Assembly (NCBI GenBank): GCA_030849805.1
Contig: JASANZ010001835.1
Location: forward strand, 1-18,493
DNA: 18,493 bases
Source of the DNA: Sergeia podlipaevii
Taxonomy: Eukaryota; Euglenozoa; Kinetoplastea; Trypanosomatida; Trypanosomatidae
Reading direction: 5' to 3'
A model generated the notes under the pieces. It saw nothing but the letters and a program-made list of their open reading frames with translations, did not search any database and was not told the DNA's origin. Of the stretch, positions 8,580 to 17,600 are shown one piece after another (position 1 is the first letter of the stretch; each line of letters opens with the position of its first letter). Made by a program: the position numbers and the translations under genes.

Positions 8580-8985
8580 AGGCCGCTCTGCACAGACGCC
8601 GCGCCGCCCAAAGGCCCAAAAAATTCCACCGCAAGCAAATGCCCCCGCTTTCGCCGCCGGGTCTCCGCCAGGGGCCCCGGGCGGGCTGCCAGCCGCGGGA
8701 TGGGCCTTTCGCTGGCAATTTGTGGCGCTCTTGATATGCCCAACTTTTTTTTGTGCGCTGCGGTGCGGTTGAGGGGCACCCGCCGGGTGGCCGCGGGCGG
8801 AGGGCTTGCCGTTGGGGGCCCCGGTGCCTGCCCGGAGAGGCCTCGCGGCCGCGGAGGGGCCATGGGGTCGCCGCCATGGGGTCTGGGCTACGCCCCCGGG
8901 GGCCAGGGGTGGCCGAGCCCCAGCCCCGGGGCCCCCGCGCCACGCCGGGAGCCCCCCGCCGGGCAATGCCCGGGGGTTTCGCAAT
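8580..8985. other. Very G+C-rich island in the convergent region
   Basis: About 400 bases are strikingly richer in G and C than anything else in the window. They include CCCCGGGG-type runs, a near-perfect hairpin at 8959-8973 (CCGGGCA-A-TGCCCGG), and a 10-base direct repeat CCATGGGGTC at 8860-8869 and 8874-8883. Long open frames run through it in most frames, as expected when stop codons are depleted by composition. The translations are Gly/Pro/Arg/Ala-rich and unlike any family I know, so I do not call a gene. It may be structural DNA at the transcription-unit boundary, or inserted DNA. Confidence 0.6.
8856..8887 (+). other. Potential G-quadruplex
   Basis: Four G runs (8856-8859, 8864-8867, 8878-8881 and 8885-8887) are separated by loops of 4, 10 and 3 bases. 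This fits a loose G-quadruplex pattern on the plus strand. More G runs follow at 8898-8902 and 8906-8909. Confidence 0.5.
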
Positions 8986-10640
8986 GATACCCGACCGCGC
9001 CCCCTTTGGAAAGTGAGTTGCATCGTTGGCCCTTGACAAATGCAGGGCACCCCATGGCACTTTCGAGGTTTAGCGCCTCCTTCTGGAATGAGACTAAGAA
9101 CCTGCACTTCCACATTTCAGAAGCTAAACGCAATACGTTGTGTGAGGCTCTACGACCGGCTTTTGCTTTGAAATATACCATCTGGTTACATGTGGAGTCA
9201 CCCAACCACAGTACTCTGAACCAGGGGAGTTAAAATGGGATTGGTACAACCAATTGTAAGTGCACGATCTTGCCGCAGAAGGTGCAGCGGCAGTATAGTT
9301 CAGCGCTACAGCGGTTTGGTTCATGCAATGCCCGTTGTCCCCAAGCCTGCAATGGCGTATCCCGAGTATGGATCGGCTGTGATACGAGCGGTTTAGTGAG
9401 TGTTGGTGCATTTCGTCAGAGTCCCAAGTACAGGTGACATTGTCTGTATAAATGAATTTCTCTCCTCTACCAGGTCGGAGTGACACATGAATGAACCCCC
9501 ATATATGATCAGAGGACACCACATCGTGCTGGCTGGTATTACTATGAGGTTGGGTCTCCGTTGCATTTATGGGTGGTGCCAAGTTGGGAAGAGGTGTTGC
9601 CTCCCTAGTCGTCAGATACCCTCGGACAGGTACCATTGGAACGCTAGGGGGTCGCTCCCCTCCCCCACAACCGCCACTCATCCCATGCGTGGCCCGCAGG
9701 GGGGCACTACACGAAATTCTCAGGGTATTGGAGTAGACACACACGCGTCGTAACATCTCGCTCTGAGAAGTCAGAACAAGAGTAGGAGAAGTCCTCTCAT
9801 ACCCTCGGGATGGGGGTTGGCGATTATGAATCGGTGCTGTGTGGGCTCTTCTATGGAGAGATGCCCATGGGCCGATGCGCGAGTTGCTGCTATCTAGCTT
9901 TTTTGCTTAGGTCTCGTCAGAAGCATGGGATACCAATAGAGGTGATCTGGCCATGTGGCGAATATAGTAAGGTGGTTCAGTCTGCTTCGCTCTTATTCCA
10001 GGTCGTTCAGCTATGCTGTCCCACAGCAAAGCGCTTCAAAACAGCATCCACATGACATCGTGTGGGTACTCCAGAGATGGACTCAAAAAGAACCATTGAA
10101 CGCGTCTAGTACCTCGAGTTGAGGGAAGCATTATGAGTTAATCTGCTTCACTGAGGTGCGCCAACACACGTCAATTTCATTCCAATTTGTCGTAAAAGGA
10201 TCTTGCCATGATCTACAGCTATGTCGTTAGAGAGCGGCCACAGAGGGTCCGGCACCAGCTGAGCCACCGACGCATGCTAAAAATGGCAACGTAGTGAAAT
10301 ACATGGTTTCTGCATCCCAGAGGGTATTAATGGGCATGTCTCTCCTATGGCGGAGTCCCATGTTGTCAGCAATGGTATGCATAAGTGGATTTCCTCCTCC
10401 TCTAGCATGCGCTGACGACCCAGTGTCGATCCCTAAAAGGACGGCGCTATCAGAATTTTTAAATAGTGTTGCTGGCTTTTTCGTTTACATGTGGCGTTGT
10501 GGGATGCTGCTCTACTAATTGCGCTTAGGGTTGTGTGCAGTTGAGTTGTTTTGTGCACTTTTGTCCTAGATATGATTCCCCTTGAGATGAGTGGATCTTC
10601 CTTTTTGTGTTTAGAAGCTGGAGTTATTTTTACCATGAAA
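8986..10640. other. Unidentified sequence of distinct composition between the tRNA-Lys copies
   Basis: About 1.6 kb of balanced, non-repetitive sequence sits here, unlike the T-rich, microsatellite-laden intergenic DNA elsewhere in the window. Several medium open frames occur: 9006-9233 (+), 9810-10055 (+), 10231-10518 (+, ending SVAGFFVYMWRCGMLLY) and a long one on minus (9124-9906). I recognise no reverse transcriptase, recombinase, surface-protein or RNA signature in any of them. No pyrimidine tract with an AG acceptor precedes the frames. The most natural reading is decayed coding or mobile-element DNA stranded in the strand-switch region, but this is inference. Confidence 0.4.
9124..9756 (-). 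other. Open frame of unknown origin, possibly a gene remnant
   Basis: From the ATG at 9756 the minus strand reads 210 residues to a TAG at 9124-9126. The stop-free frame extends further upstream to 9906, bounded by TAA at 9907-9909. The translation has nine cysteines and six N-x-S/T sequons (NAT, NTS, NVT, NRS, NQT, NYT), more than expected by chance for its length. This would suit a secreted or surface ectodomain. However, it has no signal peptide, no membrane or GPI-type tail, and no recognisable family. No pyrimidine tract and acceptor precede it on minus. It may be a fragment of a decayed gene, or a chance open frame. Confidence 0.2.
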
Positions 10641-10697
10641 GAAAAATGTATGATGGCAGTTGTGTGCTGATTCCTTTCTTCTGGGTTTACGGTTTGT

Positions 10698-10702
10698 AAA
10701 AA
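10698..10702 (-). terminator. Pol III T5 terminator of tRNA-Lys copy 2
   Basis: Five A residues on plus (TTTTT on minus) begin two bases after the discriminator of the minus-strand tRNA-Lys, the same spacing as in copy 1. Confidence 0.85.
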
Positions 10703-10703
10703 G

Positions 10704-10777
10704 CGCTCCCCGTGGGGATCGAACCCACGACCACACGGTTAAGAGCCGTGCGCTCTACCGACTGAGCTNAGGGAAGC
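10704..10777 (-). tRNA. tRNA-Lys (anticodon CTT), copy 2, with one extra ambiguous base
   Basis: The minus strand repeats tRNA-Lys copy 1 base for base, including anticodon CTT (10741-10743 on plus), both internal promoter boxes and the G discriminator. The exception is an N at 10769, which is an additional base rather than a substitution: copy 1 reads CCCTAGCTC where this copy reads CCCTNAGCTC. A real extra base at the acceptor/D-arm junction would probably impair the tRNA, so an assembly or base-calling error is more likely. The gene points toward copy 1, so the two converge across 2.2 kb. Confidence 0.93.
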
Positions 10778-10850
10778 TACTGCCACGCCTTTATTGCTGG
10801 AGCTGTTGTTCACTTTCGTTTGACTGGTGGCAAAAAATTGAGTTTGACGT

Positions 10851-10923
10851 GGGGATGTAGCTCAGATGGTAGAGCGATCGCTTAGCATGCGATAGGTATT
10901 GGGATCGATACCCAACTTCTCCA
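10851..10923 (+). tRNA. tRNA-Ala (anticodon AGC)
   Basis: The cloverleaf has acceptor GGGGATG against CTTCTCC, with the G3-T70 wobble pair that is the identity element for alanyl-tRNA synthetase and one T-T mismatch at pair 6-67. The D arm is GCTC/GAGC, the anticodon stem ATCGC/GCGAT around TTAGCAT (anticodon AGC at 10884-10886), and the T arm TTGGG/CCCAA around ATCGATA. The discriminator is A at 10923. The B-box region GATCGATAC still fits the consensus. There is no intron. TTTTT at 10926-10930 ends the gene. It lies 73 bases from the start of the minus-strand tRNA-Lys, with the two genes pointing away from each other. Confidence 0.95.
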
Positions 10924-10925
10924 AC

Positions 10926-10930
10926 TTTTT
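10926..10930 (+). terminator. Pol III T5 terminator of tRNA-Ala
   Basis: Five T residues begin three bases after the discriminator A at 10923. Confidence 0.85.
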
Positions 10931-11692
10931 ATGCTTTCTTTCATTTTTTTTTTTTGAGTGAGGGAGGAAGTGCTGTTGTAAAGAAAAAAATGTGAAATGG
11001 GTTTGTTGAAGAAGAGAAAGATGAGGAGGTGTGAAGAGAGATGATGAGTGAGTGGTGAGGAATACAGGAAAGAGGTTGCAGCTGAAATGGCTTTCAAAGA
11101 AAAGGCCGAGGGGGACTCAATATCTGTCTTGGTGGAGTTGGAAATCTTTGAGCGCACCAACCAAACCACAATGGAGTGTGAGGCATTTGCTTTTCCGCTT
11201 TAGGTATTATTATATGTTGTTAGAAAAAATAGGATAGCCCCCGTTGGCTCCTTCTTCCCAAAATTTTCTTTTTTCTTCCTTATTGCAGCACTCTATGCTG
11301 TGGGCTATAAAAAAGAGGAAGGGTGCTGGGATGGGAGGGCTTTACTTAAGTGTTTCCATACACACATACAGGCCCATTATACAACCATAACGCCACCTTC
11401 CTACATGACTACTGAGAAGTGATAATTCTTAGTCTCACTTGTTTTCCTACTGTGGAAGAGATTTCCCACTTCACCTTTTTTTTTTTTTGAATCATCATCG
11501 CACACACACGAAAACGAGAGAAGAAAAAAAAATGAATGAATGAATGAGTCAGCTGCGTTCCACAAGTACGTTTTTCTTCCCTCAGCTATGGAAAGAAATT
11601 AATAATAAGAGGTGCATTCTGAAAGAAGGTAAACGCATTCAGTGCCTTTTCTCTCCATGCTCCTTTTCGTTCTCCACTTTTCCCCTCTTCTT
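10931..11692 (-). other. 3' flank/UTR of the DDX60-like gene
   Basis: I see no gene in this stretch. It is purine-rich on plus around 10963-11065 and T-rich near 11265-11282, 11477-11490 and 11690. It should contain the 3' UTR and polyadenylation region of the minus-strand helicase, and the end of the minus-strand transcription unit. Confidence 0.7.
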
Positions 11693-14600
11693 TTACTTGG
11701 CGCGGTTACGCGCCATCTCCTCCTTGCGAAGGCGGAACTGATCAGCCGCAAGGTCCTTGTCAATATGCGTACGCAGCTGGTTCAGGCGTCGGGCAAAGCT
11801 CAGCACGTGGGGCACACCGGCGTAGTAGGCCTTTGGGCCAGGCTCAGGGAAGAGCGCCTCGATCACCTGCAGGTGCTCCAAGTCCTCCTTGCGGACAAGG
11901 CCAGCGATGTTGGAAAGCAGCCGCTCGACCTGGTTGAGAATCGCGAAGCTCTCAGACTGAGTCAGGCCGTTGAGGTCCTCGAGCAGCGTGAAGCGGTAGT
12001 TGGACCGAATCGAGTCTATCTGCGCGCGGCAGCGGACAAAGTCGGCGACACAGGCGTTGATGAGCACCTGCGCACCGTCATGGCGGCAGCCATCGGTGAG
12101 ATCGAGCAAGGGCAGAAGCTTGCGATCGCAGAAGAGACCATTGCGTAGGGTTGAGACAAGATCCTCCGTGTTGATGAAGCTGTCACCGCAGCCAGAGATG
12201 GCAACGAACGTGTCACGCGCTGCGAAGGGCACAGCCGTCTCGCGAAGCTTCTCAGAGAGCGGCATGTCGGCGTTGCGCTTGCCAAAGATGGGGTTCTTCT
12301 TGCGCGCGTTGCCTGGCATGTACGGCAGGCGGTCCGCCGCGGCGGTCTCAAGCTGGCTGGCAAGGAACGTGTAGAAGGCGGAGATGACGCGCAGCGCAGA
12401 GGCGTTGTCAAGAACGCTGCTGGAGCGCGGCGCACATGCCGAGAGCGGGGCGAGCACGACTCTGTGCTGCTTCATGTTGGCCTTCTTCTCCCACAGCGCG
12501 GCCACGGCGGGGTCGCTGAGCGCGCTGCGGTGAATCTCCAGCGGCACTCCGCACATCTTGTTGGTCGAGAAGATGTACGCCAGCACCTCAGCCACCGCTT
12601 CGGGGCACTCCACGCCCTCCTGGTAGACGCCGCTGTTGAGGTATGCAAACGGGCCGGTGAACTGGGCCACGTTGAAGACGCCGCGAGTAAGAAGGGAGAT
12701 GAAGGCGAAGCCCTCTGTCCCAACCTGAGCGTTGCGAAAGACGTGCATCGCGTCCACGAGCAAGGAACCCAGTGAGGACGGGCGGTCGCTGAAGTGAAGG
12801 CCCTCCTTGTGGAAGAAGCCAAGCAGCATTTGGAAAAACTCAATTGTGAAGGGCTCCATGTTGCCACTCTCCACCGAGGCACGACCCTCGAAGAAAAGCG
12901 GATTGACAAAGAGCCGCTCCGCCAGCGTGGTAGCGTAGTTAGACCACTCCTCAGCGTTCTTGGTGTTGCGGTGGGTGCCGTAATCGTAGACCTGCAGCAG
13001 GCGCAGTTGTGAGACGGGGTCTATCTGAACGTTGCCTTTGATCACTGTCATACTGCTGGTCATGAGGCGGGTGATCTTCTTCATGCTCACACTGAGGAAG
13101 ATGAGGTGGCCGAGGTAGTCCAGACCACGACGGCCGGCGCGACCCATCATCTGACGGAACTGTGTGGTGTTAAGCAGCACATGATCACCAGCGAGGACGA
13201 CTGAGCGGCATGGGCTGTGCACGCCAAGCGCAAGCGTCTCCGTGGCGCAGATGACACCGCAGTGACGACCGCGGAAGAGGATTTCCATCAGACGACGCAG
13301 CTTACCCTTCACGCCAGCGTGGTGGATACCCACACCGCGGCGGATGGCACGCGCAGCGAGGTCGTCACCGCGCTTCTCACACTCGGCAATGGCGTTCTTC
13401 ACTACGTACGGATCGACCGTGCAGCCTTGGCCAATGAAAGTGAACTCGGGAAGCACGTCAGGGACAGCAAAGTGCTCCTCATCGCCCCCTTCCGCGTTGT
13501 CCATGTCGCGATCGGCACGCTCCACGTCACCGTCGTCGGTGGTGTTAAGCTTCTTCTGCTTGAGATTGGACTCGCGCTGCTTGCGTGCGGCCTCCTGCGC
13601 CGCCGCCTTGCGTTCAATAGAGGTCTTGTACTGGGCGAACTCCTCGGTCTGGCGGTAGAGCGTCTCAGCGTGCTCAAGCTGCTCCACGACGGTCTTGACG
13701 AGGTCATCGCAGTCCTCGCTCTCAAAACTGAAGACAATGGTGGGTCCCATATCACGAGTATTCAGCTCTCGCAGCACACTAATGATGTTCGCGCCAATGA
13801 ACTGTTTTGAGTCGGGGAAGAAGGCGTTCATCTCCCCGCTGTTGCTGTTGCCGGTCACCGCCTCGCCGCGACGCTCCTGCTCCAGGCGCGCCTTGGCCGC
13901 GTTGGTGGCGTAGTCGTTGAGCTTCGCCTCGTCCTCGCGCAGGTGCTGGGAGAAGGCACAAAGAATGCTTGAGCACAGGTCGTGCATGTCCTGATTGAAC
14001 TCGCTAATCTGCTCCTCCTCCAACTCATCAAAGCCTTCGGCGTCGTCACCGGTGGTGAGGTACACCCAGTAGGAGAAGGCGTTCTTCACCTCCGCCTCGT
14101 ACTCGCGGGCGTGGCGCTGCGTGATGTAGTTGTCCGCCTTGAAGAAGTTCTCAGGAGACAGCTGGGCGAGCTGAGCCTGCATAGCGCGCACGACCGCCAC
14201 ATGGGGCCACCTCGCCAACACAGTCTCCGCGAAAAGCGCCGACATCTTCTCATGCAGCTGGACGACCTCGCTGGGGACGAGGGAGATATCGGGCGGGAAG
14301 CCACGGTGCAGCTGGTCGAGGGTCAAGATTGACAGAGGATGCAGATCCTGGATGTAGGTCTGCTCGTACTTGGCGGTCAGCTTCTTCAGCTGCGGGCGGT
14401 AGCCTGGAGGCGGCAGGTAGATGTACTTCTTAATATCGTTCCATCGCTGGATGGAGCCAGAGGACGGGATGTCGTGCACGACGTAGTCGCGCTTGCGCTG
14501 GTGTTGCTGCACCTGGAGGCGGCTCTGCACGCGGTTCAGCCACCCGCACAGCTGCTGGGTCTCGCCAAGGGTGGCGGAAAGAGCAACGAAGGGACACGGC

Positions 14601-17600
14601 AGCAGGGCCAGCACACGCTCCCAAACATCACCGTTACCGCTGCTTTCCATGGTGTGGATCTCATCCAGCACGACGTAGTCCAGGCGCTTCACCCACTCCT
14701 TGTACTTGGGCGAAAGCAGGAGGGTCTCGAGCACCTCGGGAAGCGTCACAAGGACCTGGCAGGTGTCGTGATAGCGGTGGTAGTCTGCACCACCGTGGAC
14801 GCCATAGACATTCTTGCCCGGCAAGGCGTACTTCTTCGAGCCGTAGCGCGCGCACACATCGGCAACGGCCTGGTTGATAAGAGCACGATTGGGTGCCACG
14901 TAGACCACCACCTTGGTGTTGGAGGTCTTGAGCGCGTTGTACATGCAGTAGTACGAAATGAACGTCTTACCCGCCGACGTCGGCGCACACACCACGGCGC
15001 TACCGCGAGCGTCCACAATGTCCAGAAGCTCGCGCTGCCACCCATCGGGGTTGAAGACGACACGGTAGTCCTTCTCAGGGATGACAGGCCTCTCCAGGAG
15101 GTGGCCCATGTTCATCAGCTGCATCATCTCTGGTGTCTGAGAGACGATGTGGGAGCGCGGGTACATGCTTGGGGGCAGCGCCGCAAGAGGCTTGTTCTGC
15201 CAGAGTGCAATGGCACGGTCAACCTTGTCGTAGTAGGAGCTGGGGAACTCGAAGTGAACGAGAGCGGAGCGGACAATGTCCAGCTCATCCGCCGAGATGG
15301 CAAGTCCGTAGTCGCGAGCAACAGAGAGAACCTGGTGGTGGCAGTAGAGGAAGAGCGGGATGCCGACCTTGATATCGGGGGTCTCCTGCGCCAGCCTGGC
15401 ACGCTCGCGCTCAGCCTTCCAGTTGTCGAGGTGCAGCTTCACCACCCTGCACATGAGCTTCACCTGGAAGTGGAGGTGAATCGCGGAGAGGTAGACCCAG
15501 TTGAGGTAAGAGATGGCGTCAAAGACGCTCATGTGCTTCTTGACCGTGCGAAGGCGCTCTAGCTTTCCCCAATTGTTTGCCGGTGCAGCGGCGGTCGAGT
15601 CCTGTGCGAGCTTCGACACCATCGCGAAGGCCATGAGGTTGTCAGCGGAGACGTTGCGGCGGCCCAGAGTAGGCTTCTTGTTGCTGCTGCTGGAGGCAGC
15701 GGTGGTCTTGTCATCCAGTGTGAAGGCGAACTCCGCCTCACGCATCCCACTCGTCTCCACAAGCAAGCGCCACATGGCCAGCTTGAGCGGCACTGGTTCA
15801 TCATCCTTGAGCACCTCACCAGGGTCGAAGCTGCGGCTGAAGTTTGCTTGGCGGAGACGGGAGAGGGCGGCGGCCAAGATGCCGATGCTCTCCACGCGAT
15901 CCTTGTTGCTAGCGCGCTCCGCGGCGAGCTCGGTGGACTTGAGAAGAGATTCAACCTGTGTACTCCAGTCACGGACGACGCGGTTGGCCTCGCGCAGGTT
16001 GGCCTCTTCACGAATGATGTCCTCCTTACTGCGAACCTTCTTGTTGTGCTGTCCACCGTGGTGCTTGCCGGCGTTGTTGTTGTTGTTGCCTCCGCGGTTC
16101 CTGTCATCGCCGTCGTCATCGCTGTCGTCGGAGCAGACAATGGCGAGGCGGTCAGAGGTGAAGCCGCGAATGCCCATCGACTCGGCCTGCTGCGCGGCGT
16201 CCGTGACAAACGCCGCCTCCATCGCAAGGAAGCGCTTGCGCTCCTTCTCCGTCATGTTGCGCTGTGCCTCAGCCTCGGCGTACGAGTCCACCACGTCGTT
16301 CAGATTGTCAAACGGGGTAGAGATATCCCAGCCACTGAGGGCGTTGGCGTTACCGAAGGAAGCCGGGTATGGACGGTTGGCCACGTGGCCAGCAACGGAG
16401 AAGCTCGTGGCCAGTCGCTCCACAAGGCCGTGGGTGAAGTGCGGGTACTTGATGGCGGCCTTGGCGGGGAGGAGGGAGACCTCGGGGAGTGCATTGAGAG
16501 GGGAATCTGTGATGCTGGCCGCATCGTTCCCGGCAATCTGGCGCCACTGCATGTTGACATCGTCGACACCGTCCTCATCAAGCAGCTCCGAGGCGGCGTG
16601 CTGACGGAGGTGGTAGGCCACCATGGCGAGAAGGTGGCCATCGTAGAGATCGAGCTCCGAGCCGCGACCACCGTCGCAGCCGTAGTGTGTCAGCAGCTGC
16701 ACCGCAAAGAGCGCGACAGCGTTGAGGAAGTCCGAGACCTGCGGGGCCACCATGCCGCGCTGCGCACGCAAGTCAGCGGCAATAAGCGGGGTGCAGTACA
16801 CGGTCATGACGAAAGCCTCGCAGAGCTGCTTCTCCATGGCTGACTTTTCACCGGATTGAAGGAAGGCGTGCACGGCACCCGCGACGATGCGCTCGCGCAG
16901 TGGGATTTCTTCATCTTCTGACACAGCAATGGACTCCGCGCTGAGCTTCGGTAGGGCGACGGGGTGCTCGAGCTTCGTGGCGAGCTCCACCGCTCCCTGT
17001 GAAACCGCCAAGGCACGGGCAAATCGATCGCTGTCGACGGTGACGGCGAAAACGACGATGGCATTTTCGCGGGAGATGATGCGGGTGGAGAAGGCCACCT
17101 TGATGTGCTTCGCAGTTGCCCACGTGAGGAAGCAGCGATAGTAGAAGGAGACGCTATCGCCGTGGGCCTCGTCCTCGACGAGACTGCGGTACGACCGCTT
17201 CAGCTCATCGCTGGCCTCCCTCTGGATGGTCGCCTTTGCATCATCGTTGTCTTTCACATCGTCGTCGTCCACCGACTTATTGTTAAACATGCGGTGCAGT
17301 GCATTGGGCGTGCCGAGCTGCTCACCATCCGACATGAGAAGGAACTCCGGCTCGTACTGCGCGACATACGCGGCGAACTCCTCGCTGTGGAAGCTGGCGA
17401 ACTCTTCCACCACCAGCTCCGTCTCAGGGTTCGTCTCTGCGACCAACTTGAGCGCGACACGAAGATTCTCCCTGATGAAGAGTTTCTGTGGAGCCTTTTC
17501 CCAGAACCACTTGGTGTTCTCAAAAAAGACAACGTGGAAGCGGGCACCACGCGACTGCATGCGGTGCAGCAGCGCTTGAACGTTGCGCAGGACATGCAGG

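Noticed and set aside
8485..9113. Long frames on both strands through the G+C-rich island
   Set aside because: Stops are depleted by composition. The translations are Gly/Pro/Arg/Ala-rich in every frame, and the minus frame starts or ends in tRNA sequence.
8530..10700. Searched for 5S rRNA, spliced-leader RNA, U-snRNA and 7SL genes next to the tRNAs
   Set aside because: Such genes often accompany tRNA clusters in trypanosomatids, but I find no recognisable core sequence of any of them.
14339..15562. Long plus-strand open frame (407 codons) opposite the helicase; also 15513-16604, 15848-16843 and 17105-18127
   Set aside because: These are antisense shadows of the DDX60-like gene. The minus frame shows all helicase motifs, while these translations have no recognisable domain. 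Codon bias of the real gene keeps the opposite frames open.
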